Shown: positions 6,281 to 13,105 of the stretch, piece by piece | How positions within the stretch are numbered: the first letter of the stretch is position 1 | Layout of the letters: each line of letters starts with the position of its first letter | DNA from: JAVBPP01 sp031549535 | Lineage (GTDB): Bacteria > Bacillota > Clostridia > Oscillospirales > Acutalibacteraceae | Direction of reading: 5' to 3' | NCBI GenBank assembly: GCA_031549535.1 | Contig: JAVBPP010000027.1 | Span: 1 to 21,104 of the forward strand | DNA length: 21,104 nucleotides | Notes under the pieces: model-generated | What the model saw: the letters and a program-made list of their open reading frames with translations, nothing else | The model's database searches: none | What the model was told of the DNA's origin: nothing | Program-made: the position numbers and the translations under genes

Positions 6281-6388
6281 CCCAAAGCATGGGTTTTTCC
6301 CTGTGAATCAGCCGCAGGGGAGCGTTGCTTTGCGCGGAAAAGGGGAAGGGCTCCGCTATCCCCCAAAAATAAAAAAGGAGCCGAAAAA

Positions 6389-7654
6389 ATGAAACGAAGC
6401 AACAAACAACTTCTCAGCGCAATTCTTGCAGCCGCGTTGGCTGCAGCCCTGGTTTTCTCCGCATTTGCGGCAGCGCCCAAAAGAGAGACACTGCAAACCG
6501 CGGTACAGAGCAGCGCGGCATGGCTGGTCGCTAATGTTCTAATTGATTTGGAGGACTTGGAGCCGTATAACAATCTGGATTGGGCGGCCTTTGCTGTCAG
6601 GCGCAGCGGAGAAGAAGGTTATGCGAATTACCCGAAGTATATTAAAAAAGTAGTGCAGCAGGGTGTTGATGGGATGGGCTTGAACACCCTCGCCAGAATT
6701 GCGCTTGTTGCAACGGAATACTCTGACTTTAAAACGCTTGACGGCGCGGACGTGTTTCAAGCGATTGCACAGTGCAATTTGAGCAAGGAAACCATGACGG
6801 GCGCGGTGACCTATGCGTTGCTTGCGTTGGATTTCGCGGAATATGACGCGCCGGAGCAGAAACAGGCTCTGCTTGACAGGCTGCTTGACGCGCAGCATGC
6901 GGACGGCGGATATAACTATATGCTGAAGGCTGACCCTGCAAATTCCTATTCACTTGATGCAGACACGGACAGTACCGCCATGGCGCTCAATGCACTTGCG
7001 CCTTATCGGGAACAGCCGCGTGTCAAACAGGCCGTTGAGGACGCACTTGCATTTATTCAATCCAAGCAGTTGCCGAGCGGCGGCTTCGGTGATTGGGGCG
7101 AAAGTCCGGACAGCGTTGCGCAGGTGATTATCGCCCTGTGTTCGCTGGGGATTGACCCGGTGAGTGCCCCGTATGTAAAGCAACAGGATATGATTAGCAT
7201 CCTGCTGAACTACAAGAACGAGGACGGGGGAACAAAGGGCTGGAGCGGCAGCTCGGACGCCATGTCCAGCTACCAGACGCTCTGCGCACTGGCGGCCTAT
7301 ACCCGCTTTTTAGATGGAAGGCCTGCGCTGTTTACGGGGCCGGATTGTACGATTGCCCCGCCACCCGATGCAGAACCTACGACGACACAAAAACAAACAA
7401 CGACAACTCAGGCGGCGACAAGCACAAAGCCGACGGCAACGACAACAGCGGCAACAACGGCAACAACGGCAAAGCCGACAAAACCGACGACCGTAGCCAC
7501 AACTACGGCGGAAACCGCGCCTGCCAAGAACCCCGACAGCCCGGATACCGGTGTGCGCACCAATGCCGCGCTCTACTCTTGCCTGCTCGTGGCGAGCGCC
7601 TGCGCCGTGGTATGCTTAGTACGGCGGAATAAAGAGGCCGGCCATGCGGAATAA
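6389..7654 (+). CDS. exported alpha/alpha-barrel protein with wall-sorting tail, transcobalamin alpha-domain-like
   Basis: The product has 421 residues from the ATG behind AAGGAG; the frame is open further upstream, but that part is riboswitch. Residues 1-28 are a signal peptide. Residues about 30-317 are helical repeats of the prenyltransferase/terpene-cyclase alpha6/alpha6 type, with turn motifs ADGGYNY (171-177), SGGFGDWG (230-237) and DGGTKGW (279-285). Residues 185-203 (NSYSLDADTDSTAMALNAL) resemble the DTGAMATLAL helix region of human intrinsic factor. A Thr-rich linker (330-377), the sorting-like motif SPDTG (384-388), a membrane segment (about 394-411) and RRNK follow. It is first in the B12-riboswitch operon and overlaps by 11 bp the gene for a transcobalamin beta-like domain. 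I infer the alpha half of a cobalamin capture system. The alternative is an unrelated alpha-toroid surface protein. SPDTG is not a canonical LPXTG, so covalent anchoring is uncertain. Confidence 0.8.
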   Translation: MKRSNKQLLSAILAAALAAALVFSAFAAAPKRETLQTAVQSSAAWLVANVLIDLEDLEPYNNLDWAAFAVRRSGEEGYANYPKYIKKVVQQGVDGMGLNTLARIALVATEYSDFKTLDGADVFQAIAQCNLSKETMTGAVTYALLALDFAEYDAPEQKQALLDRLLDAQHADGGYNYMLKADPANSYSLDADTDSTAMALNALAPYREQPRVKQAVEDALAFIQSKQLPSGGFGDWGESPDSVAQVIIALCSLGIDPVSAPYVKQQDMISILLNYKNEDGGTKGWSGSSDAMSSYQTLCALAAYTRFLDGRPALFTGPDCTIAPPPDAEPTTTQKQTTTTQAATSTKPTATTTAATTATTAKPTKPTTVATTTAETAPAKNPDSPDTGVRTNAALYSCLLVASACAVVCLVRRNKEAGHAE

Positions 7655-8369
7655 GCGGTTTTTATCCCTTGCCGCTTGTTTGATTGCCCTATTACTTTTG
7701 CTGAGTGCTTGCAAAACGGGGGTGGTTACCCCGACGGCCGCACCAACGCAGCATACCGGAACTACGCAGCCGACCGGTACGACGCCGCGCACGCAAACAA
7801 AAACAGGGCAGGCGACAGCGACAACAACGGGAACAGAACAGACTAGCGCCGGAACCACAGATATCACGGCCTCCCGGGTGCAAACGGTGGCAACGAAAAC
7901 AAGCACTGAGACATCAAGCGAATCCAAGCAGACAACGCCGCCAGCGGGCACAGTGACACAGCCTGTTACGCAGCCACCGACTGAGCCGGCGCCCCAGGGG
8001 GTAACAATTTCGGTGGATTGCCACAAGGCCGTGGACAACGGGATGCGGGATTGGCCGGGTTATGACAAGATTGTCCCCGCAGATGGCACAATTTTATTGT
8101 TGGAAGACTATGCCTTCGCGCAGGGGGAATCCGCCTTGGATATCCTCAAACGCGCGGCGAAGGAGAACGGCGTTGTCGTCAAGGAGCGCGGCGGCTATAT
8201 CTCCGCAATCAACGGCTTGGCGGAAAAGGTTTGTGAAAACAAGAACGGCGGCTGGCTGTATCTGGTAAACGGCGAAAGGCCCAGCTATTCCAGCGCTCAA
8301 TATATCCCAAAGGCCGGCGACACCATTGTGTTTGCTTACACCTGCAAGCCGGGTGATTTTACACAATAA
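7644..8369 (+). CDS. lipoprotein with DUF4430 (transcobalamin C-terminal-like) domain
   Basis: The 241-residue product has a lipoprotein signal ending in the lipobox LSAC, with lipidated Cys23. A long Thr/Gln/Pro-rich linker spans about 24-117. The globular C-terminal domain (about 119-241) fits DUF4430, the family that also covers the beta domain of intrinsic factor and transcobalamin. ALDILKRAAKENGV (164-177), GGYISAINGLAE (183-194), GGWLYLVNG (202-210) and AQYIPKAGDTI (218-228) line up in order with human intrinsic factor. The matching parts there are VLLVVLEEAQRKNP, WGLVVSSINNIAE, YWQFLSG and ADYIPFNHEHI. The beta domain covers the corrin ring in the animal proteins. The gene overlaps the preceding alpha-barrel gene and shares its riboswitch. 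Domain call is good; cobalamin binding is inferred. Confidence 0.85.
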   Translation: MRNKRFLSLAACLIALLLLLSACKTGVVTPTAAPTQHTGTTQPTGTTPRTQTKTGQATATTTGTEQTSAGTTDITASRVQTVATKTSTETSSESKQTTPPAGTVTQPVTQPPTEPAPQGVTISVDCHKAVDNGMRDWPGYDKIVPADGTILLLEDYAFAQGESALDILKRAAKENGVVVKERGGYISAINGLAEKVCENKNGGWLYLVNGERPSYSSAQYIPKAGDTIVFAYTCKPGDFTQ

Positions 8370-8387
8370 AAGAACGGGGGATTTCAC

Positions 8388-9401
8388 ATGCAGCGAAAAC
8401 GGGCAAAGAAAAAATCAATTGGGCGCACCCTGCTCATAACAGGGGCGGCGGTTGGAGGCACTCTGTTGGCTTTGAGCCTAAGCTATGTGGGGTTAAATCT
8501 TTATACGCCTGCAGCGGTGGCTTATAGCGGGGAGAAAAATCCGAACATCATGGAAAAAGGCAAGACCCTTGTCTCCGCGCACCGTTCCGGCGGCGGCGTT
8601 TTTCCGGAAAACACAATGATGGCGCTCAAGGGTTGCGTAGAAAGCCAAGATTTTGTCACGGATGTGTTTGAGTTTGACCTGCACCGCACGAAAGATGGCA
8701 GGCTGATTTTACTGCATGACGAAAGTTTTGACCGCACAACCAATGCCGTGGAGCTGTTTGGCAAGGAGGGCGTAACGCCCAGCGAAAAAACGTTTGATGA
8801 ACTATATGCCCTCAACTTTGGCGAAAGCTTCACAGACCCGGAGGGCAAACAGCCCTATAAGGGGTTGCGCGGGGCGGAAATTCCGGAGGATTTGCATGTT
8901 CTCTCCTTGGAACAGGCGCTGGATTATCTGGAAAGCCAGCAGGCTTACCGTTACATCATTGAAATCAAGGACGGGGGAGAGGACGGCTTCCGCGGCGTGG
9001 ATGAGCTTTGCCGCATTGTAAAGGAGCGCAGCCTGCTGGATCGCGTCATTTTCGGCACGTTCCAGGAGGAGGTCTCCCGCTATGTGGATGAATCCCATCC
9101 GGAACTCATGCGCTCGGCCGGGATTAAAGAGGTGCTGTATTTCTACCTCTCCTGCCTGGTCAACCGCGACCTGGGCGATAAAGAATTGCCCTATGTCGCC
9201 CTGCAGGTGCCTGCGAACCAATACTTCCCCATTCGATTGGGAACGGAAAAATTCATTAATTATGCCCACCGCTACAACCTCGCTGTGCAGTATTGGACGA
9301 TAAACGAGGAAGAAGAAATCCGGCGCTTAAGTGAGTTGGGGGCGGATACCATTATGTCGGATTACCCGGATAAGGCCTACCGCGTCATTCACGGGGAATG
9401 A
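8388..9401 (+). CDS. membrane-anchored glycerophosphodiester phosphodiesterase
   Basis: The product has 337 residues. A basic start (MQRKRAKKKSIGR) and one membrane segment (about 13-36) place the enzyme outside the cell. The GDPD domain shows SAHRSGGGVFPENT (catalytic His, Arg and Glu), EFDLHRTKDG (metal-binding Glu and Asp), LLHDESFDRTT (second catalytic His) and YIIEIK. The family cleaves glycerophosphodiesters to glycerol-3-phosphate and an alcohol; extracellular members can act on lipid headgroups or teichoic acid. It starts 18 bp after the DUF4430 gene behind CGGGGGA, so it is probably in the B12 operon. Its link to cobalamin is unclear. It overlaps the convergent gene by 13 bp at the 3' end. 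Confidence 0.88.
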   Translation: MQRKRAKKKSIGRTLLITGAAVGGTLLALSLSYVGLNLYTPAAVAYSGEKNPNIMEKGKTLVSAHRSGGGVFPENTMMALKGCVESQDFVTDVFEFDLHRTKDGRLILLHDESFDRTTNAVELFGKEGVTPSEKTFDELYALNFGESFTDPEGKQPYKGLRGAEIPEDLHVLSLEQALDYLESQQAYRYIIEIKDGGEDGFRGVDELCRIVKERSLLDRVIFGTFQEEVSRYVDESHPELMRSAGIKEVLYFYLSCLVNRDLGDKELPYVALQVPANQYFPIRLGTEKFINYAHRYNLAVQYWTINEEEEIRRLSELGADTIMSDYPDKAYRVIHGE

Positions 9402-10003
9402 ACGGAAGGTAATGCGGTAGTTTCGGGACGAAGGCTCATTTCAACCTCCTGGGTTGGATTGAGCCTTATATTTTCCACAGAAAAACGTAGCCCCAGCTCA
9501 TTTTCCGCGAGCGTATAGCGGTAAGTGCCGCTTGTGAAATACTGCACACCCTGCTTTTCTCCGGGGAATGCGTTTTCCAGTGTTGCCGCGCAGTCCTCAG
9601 TGCTGCCGCCGGTGTAGGCGCAGCTGAGCAGGGCAGCAAGGTGCAGGAATTCGTCCCTGCTTTCCGGCGGCAGCTGCGTTTGTGTTGTTTCCCCTTCCTG
9701 TGCGGTTTGCGCGGCTAGGCTCAGGCTGCATAGGCGCACGTGGTAGGATTCCGGCTCCGTGTAGAGCTTCAACAGAAACTCCTGAGCAGGTGGTTCGCCC
9801 TCTGCGGCGCTACGCTTGAGGAAGGTGAAAAACTGCGTGCCATCGTCCGCCTCCTGCGCAAGCAGTTGCTGAGCCTCAAGGGCGTAGCCCTCGTCCAGCT
9901 TCGCAAGGCGGTTTGTCAGCTCGGTTGCGTCCAGCAGCGCGCCCGAGGCGCAAGAGCTAAACAGCAGCGTGAGCGCGCAAAGGCAAAATAGAATTCGTTT
10001 CAT
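9389..10003 (-). CDS. putative lipoprotein of unknown function
   Basis: The 204-residue product starts MKRILFCLCALTLLFSSC, a clear lipoprotein signal with lipobox FSSC and Cys18 as the lipidated residue. The mature part is acidic and helical up to about residue 150, then has a short strand-rich part (YFTSGTYRYTLAENELGLRF). I recognise no family. AAAGGATG lies about 11 bp before the start. It converges on the phosphodiesterase gene and shares its last 13 bp with it. The region upstream, shared with the divergent purine operon, carries three alternating ATCTTGT/ACAAGAT motifs. Confidence 0.65.
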   Translation of the reverse strand: MKRILFCLCALTLLFSSCASGALLDATELTNRLAKLDEGYALEAQQLLAQEADDGTQFFTFLKRSAAEGEPPAQEFLLKLYTEPESYHVRLCSLSLAAQTAQEGETTQTQLPPESRDEFLHLAALLSCAYTGGSTEDCAATLENAFPGEKQGVQYFTSGTYRYTLAENELGLRFSVENIRLNPTQEVEMSLRPETTALPSVHSP

Positions 10004-10042
10004 AGCGTGAATACATCCTTTCTCCGGCGGAATTTACAATAT

Positions 10043-10082
10043 ATCTTGTGATATTCAACAAGATAATCCGCAACATCTTGTT
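10043..10082. promoter_or_regulatory. three alternating ATCTTGT motifs, possible operator
   Basis: ATCTTGT (10043-10049), AACAAGAT (10057-10064) and ATCTTGTT (10075-10082) form two adjacent inverted repeats between the lipoprotein gene and the purine operon. The second pair is a perfect 8-bp palindrome with a 10-bp spacer. A dimeric repressor site controlling one or both divergent genes is plausible. It does not match the PurR box as I know it, and no purine riboswitch is seen. Confidence 0.4.
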
Positions 10083-10128
10083 AGCTCTATATGTATATGT
10101 AGAAATCTAAAATAACAGGACAGTCCTC

Positions 10129-10157
10129 TTGCTATTTGCCCGATTTTTTCGTACTAT
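10129..10157 (+). promoter_or_regulatory. promoter of the purine operon
   Basis: TTGCTA (10129-10134), a 17-bp spacer and TACTAT (10152-10157) lie 33 bp ahead of the purE start; GGAGG precedes the start codon at normal spacing. Confidence 0.55.
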
Positions 10158-10190
10158 ATAAAAGGAATCATTCTGTGGAGGTATACCAAA

Positions 10191-10691
10191 ATGAAGAAGG
10201 TTGCAATTATCATGGGCAGTGACAGCGATTTGCCCGTTCTTGTTCCGGCGGCGAAAAAGCTTGCCGCGTTCGGTATTGCGTATGAGGTGCATGTCATGTC
10301 CGCCCACCGTACGCCCGCTCAAGCGATGGCGTTTGCGTCAGGTGCGGCGGAAGACGGGTTTGGCGTTATTCTTGCGGCGGCCGGTAAGGCGGCGCATCTG
10401 GCGGGCGTCCTTGCCGCGCATACCTGCTTGCCTGTCATCGGCATTCCGGTAAAATCCTCCACCTTGGACGGCCTGGACGCCCTGCTCGCAACGGTGCAGA
10501 TGCCCGCGGGCATCCCCGTGGCAACGGTGGCGATTGACGGGGCGGAAAATGCAGCTATTTTGGCGGCACAGATTTTGGCATTATCAGACAAAGAATTAGA
10601 AGTGCAGCTCAAGCGCATGAAGCAGAGCATGCAGCAGGCTGTTTTAGCAAAGGACGCCGCGATTGCGGGCAAGCTGCAGGAATTATTATAG
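10191..10691 (+). CDS. purE: N5-carboxyaminoimidazole ribonucleotide mutase (PurE)
   Basis: The 166-residue product has the class I PurE motifs: MGSDSD (8-13), SAHRTP with the catalytic His (38-43), and KSSTLDGLDALL. The glycine loop reads AAAGKAAHLAGV rather than the commoner GAGGAAHLPG, a variant I believe occurs in other Clostridia. In de novo purine synthesis it converts N5-CAIR to CAIR. A purK partner is not in the window. It is the first gene of a six-gene operon, behind its own promoter and GGAGG. Confidence 0.95.
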   Translation: MKKVAIIMGSDSDLPVLVPAAKKLAAFGIAYEVHVMSAHRTPAQAMAFASGAAEDGFGVILAAAGKAAHLAGVLAAHTCLPVIGIPVKSSTLDGLDALLATVQMPAGIPVATVAIDGAENAAILAAQILALSDKELEVQLKRMKQSMQQAVLAKDAAIAGKLQELL

Positions 10692-10737
10692 AAAAACTAC
10701 AGAACGTATCAGCAGAGAATAAGGAGATGTAACAACG

Positions 10738-11769
10738 ATGGAAAGCCATTCCAAAAGCTATAAGGATGCCGGCGTTGATGTAACGGCGGGCTACCGCGCC
10801 GTGGAGCTGATGAAGGAGCATGTCAAGCGCACACAAATTCCGGGCGTACTCTCCGGAATCGGCGGCTTTGGCGGATTGTTTCAGCCGGACTTAGGCGGAA
10901 TTAACACGCCTGTGCTGGTCTCTGGCACAGACGGCGTGGGCACAAAGCTGAAAATTGCTTTTATGATGGATAAGCACGACACCATTGGCATTGACTGCGT
11001 TGCCATGTGCGCAAACGATGTAGCCTGTTCCGGTGCGCAGCCGCTGTTCTTTCTGGATTATATCGCGCTGGGCAGGAACGTTCCGGAGCGCGTGGCGGAA
11101 ATTGTCTCCGGCGTGGCGGAGGGCTGTGTGCAGGCCGGCTGTGCGCTCATCGGCGGTGAAACAGCTGAAATGCCGGGCATGTATCAGGCCGAGGAATATG
11201 ACATTGCGGGTTTCTGCGTTGGCATTGCGGATAAAAAGAATCTTGTGGACTGCGCAAAGGTCAAAAAGGGGGATATCCTTCTGGGTGTGCAGTCGTCCGG
11301 TGTGCACTCCAACGGCTTTTCGCTCATCCGCAAGGCGCTGAACGTCTCCGCGGAGCGCCTGAATTTCTATGTGGATGATTTCGGAAAAACCATTGGTGAG
11401 GAACTGCTTACACCAACAAAAATTTATGTTAAATCGTTGCAGGCCTTGCTGAAAAAGGTGAAAATTCACGGCATCTCCCACATCACCGGCGGGGGCTTTT
11501 ATGAGAATATTCCGCGCATGCTGCCGGAAAATTTGCACGCGAAAATTGAAAAGGCCGCCCTGCCCCATCTGCCGATTTTTGACGTCATTGCAGACGGGCG
11601 CATCCCGGAGCGTGACATGTACAACACCTTTAATATGGGCATCGGCCTTTGCATTGCTGTTTCACCCAAGGACGCCGACGCGGCGCTTGCCAGCTTGAGA
11701 GAAAGCGGCGAGACAGCCATGGTGATTGGCGAAGTGATAAGCGACGAGGCAGGGATTACAATATGCTGA
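10738..11769 (+). CDS. purM: phosphoribosylformylglycinamidine cyclo-ligase (PurM)
   Basis: The 343-residue product is the AIR synthetase, which closes the imidazole ring using ATP. The signature SGTDGVGTKLKIA (about 62-74), the motif GGETAEMPGMY and the C-terminal ITGGGFYENIPRML are all present, and the length is normal. It starts 46 bp after purE behind AAGGAG, and its last 7 bp overlap the purN start, so the two are translationally coupled. Confidence 0.96.
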   Translation: MESHSKSYKDAGVDVTAGYRAVELMKEHVKRTQIPGVLSGIGGFGGLFQPDLGGINTPVLVSGTDGVGTKLKIAFMMDKHDTIGIDCVAMCANDVACSGAQPLFFLDYIALGRNVPERVAEIVSGVAEGCVQAGCALIGGETAEMPGMYQAEEYDIAGFCVGIADKKNLVDCAKVKKGDILLGVQSSGVHSNGFSLIRKALNVSAERLNFYVDDFGKTIGEELLTPTKIYVKSLQALLKKVKIHGISHITGGGFYENIPRMLPENLHAKIEKAALPHLPIFDVIADGRIPERDMYNTFNMGIGLCIAVSPKDADAALASLRESGETAMVIGEVISDEAGITIC

Positions 11770-12359
11770 ATATTACCGTTTTGGTTTCCGGCGGCGGCAC
11801 CAATCTACAGGCGTTGCTGGACGCGATTGACGGCGGCGCGATTCAAAACGCGCGCATCAATAAAGTCATAGCGAGCAAGCCCGGCGTTTTCGCACTGGAA
11901 CGCGCCGCGAAACAGGGGATTGCCACAGCGGTGGTTGCGCGCAAAAGCTTTGCGCAAATGGCGGATTACAGCGCCGCTCTGGAAACGGAGTTGGAGGGCA
12001 GTGCGCCGGACTTAATCGTCCTCGCGGGCTTTCTCTCCATTCTGGAGGAAAGCACCATAAAAAAATATCCGGATCGCATCATCAACATCCACCCCGCGCT
12101 GATTCCCTCTTTCTGCGGCAAGGGTTATTACGGCCTGCGTGTGCACGAGGCGGCGCTGGAGCGTGGTGTTACTATTACGGGCGCAACCACGCATTTTGTC
12201 AACGAAATACCGGACGGCGGAAGAATTATCCGGCAAAAAGCAGTGGAAGTGCTGCCCGGGGATACGCCGGAAAGCCTGCAACGGCGTGTGATGGAGCAGG
12301 CGGACTGGGAGCTTTTGACGGACGCGGTTGCCAAATTTTGCAGCGGCGAATTGAGATAG
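11763..12359 (+). CDS. purN: phosphoribosylglycinamide formyltransferase (PurN)
   Basis: The 198-residue, folate-dependent GAR transformylase shows VSGGGTNLQALLD near the start, NIHPALIPSF with the catalytic Asn and His, and ATTHFVNEIPDGGRII with the catalytic Asp. I start at the ATG overlapping the purM stop, which gives the family N-terminus MLNITVLVSGG; upstream in-frame sequence belongs to purM. The next gene follows after 12 bp. Confidence 0.95.
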   Translation: MLNITVLVSGGGTNLQALLDAIDGGAIQNARINKVIASKPGVFALERAAKQGIATAVVARKSFAQMADYSAALETELEGSAPDLIVLAGFLSILEESTIKKYPDRIINIHPALIPSFCGKGYYGLRVHEAALERGVTITGATTHFVNEIPDGGRIIRQKAVEVLPGDTPESLQRRVMEQADWELLTDAVAKFCSGELR

Positions 12360-12371
12360 GAGGAACACAGC

Positions 12372-13079
12372 ATGCAGACACTGCGCAAGGAATTGGAAAC
12401 CAATGCCTATCCGGGCAGAGGGATTATTATAGGAAAATCAGAGGACGGTCAAAAAGCCGTCTTTGCTTATTTTATTATGGGTCGGAGTGAAAACAGCAGA
12501 AACCGCATTTTTGTCAAGGAGGGGGACTCCCTCTTCACCCGGGCGTTTGATGCATCCAAGCTGTCCGACCCGTCCCTTGTCATCTATGCTCCCGTTCGTG
12601 TTTTGGGTAACAAAACCATCGTCACCAACGGCGACCAGACGGATACAATTTATGAGATGATGAACCGTCAGTTCACCTTTGAGCAGGCGCTGCAGACCCG
12701 CGCGTTTGAGCCGGATCCGCCCATCTACACCCCGCGCATCTCTGGCATCATCAACCGCACGGCGGATGACTTTAATTATGCCCTGTCCATTTTAAAATCA
12801 GCGGACGGCGACCCGGCGAGCTGCAGGCGGCAGTTTTTCTGCTATTACAATGCCCTGTGCGGGCAAGGGCATTTCATTCATACCTATGCGCAGGACGGCA
12901 ATCCGCCAAAGAGCTTTGCGGGCGAGCCGAAGCAGGTAGAAATCCCGAATGATTTGCAGTTGTTCGGCGACACCATATGGGGCGCCCTGGATGCGGAAAA
13001 TAAAGTTTCCTTGTATGTACGCTCCATCTCCCTTGCGGACGGGAGCTATCAAGATAGTATTTACAATAAAAATAAATAG
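12372..13079 (+). CDS. purO: IMP cyclohydrolase, archaeal PurO type
   Basis: The 235-residue product fits the IMP_cyclohyd (PurO-like) family first known from archaea, which closes FAICAR to IMP. Seen are NAYPGRGIIIGKSEDGQ near the start, FAYFIMGRSENSRNR, and TPRISGIINR in the middle. It replaces the MGS-like cyclohydrolase domain of ordinary bacterial PurH. It lies 12 bp after purN behind AGGAGG and directly before the stand-alone transformylase, so the last two steps of IMP synthesis are encoded side by side on separate chains. Confidence 0.88.
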   Translation: MQTLRKELETNAYPGRGIIIGKSEDGQKAVFAYFIMGRSENSRNRIFVKEGDSLFTRAFDASKLSDPSLVIYAPVRVLGNKTIVTNGDQTDTIYEMMNRQFTFEQALQTRAFEPDPPIYTPRISGIINRTADDFNYALSILKSADGDPASCRRQFFCYYNALCGQGHFIHTYAQDGNPPKSFAGEPKQVEIPNDLQLFGDTIWGALDAENKVSLYVRSISLADGSYQDSIYNKNK

Positions 13080-13105
13080 GAAGAAGTCAGGAAGGAGTTT
13101 ACACA

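Noticed and set aside
6179..6388. Upstream in-frame extension of the alpha-barrel gene
   Set aside because: This part is the 3' end of the B12 riboswitch and its terminator. The ATG at 6389 has AAGGAG and begins a proper signal peptide.
7377..7505. ACAACGGCA-type repeats as a CRISPR or minisatellite
   Set aside because: They encode the Thr-rich linker in frame; there are no regular spacers.
10004..10190. Purine riboswitch ahead of purE
   Set aside because: The conserved purine aptamer core is not present; only the ATCTTGT palindromes and a promoter are seen.
10891..11568. 225-codon minus-strand open frame opposite purM
   Set aside because: Antisense shadow of a conserved enzyme gene with no domain of its own.
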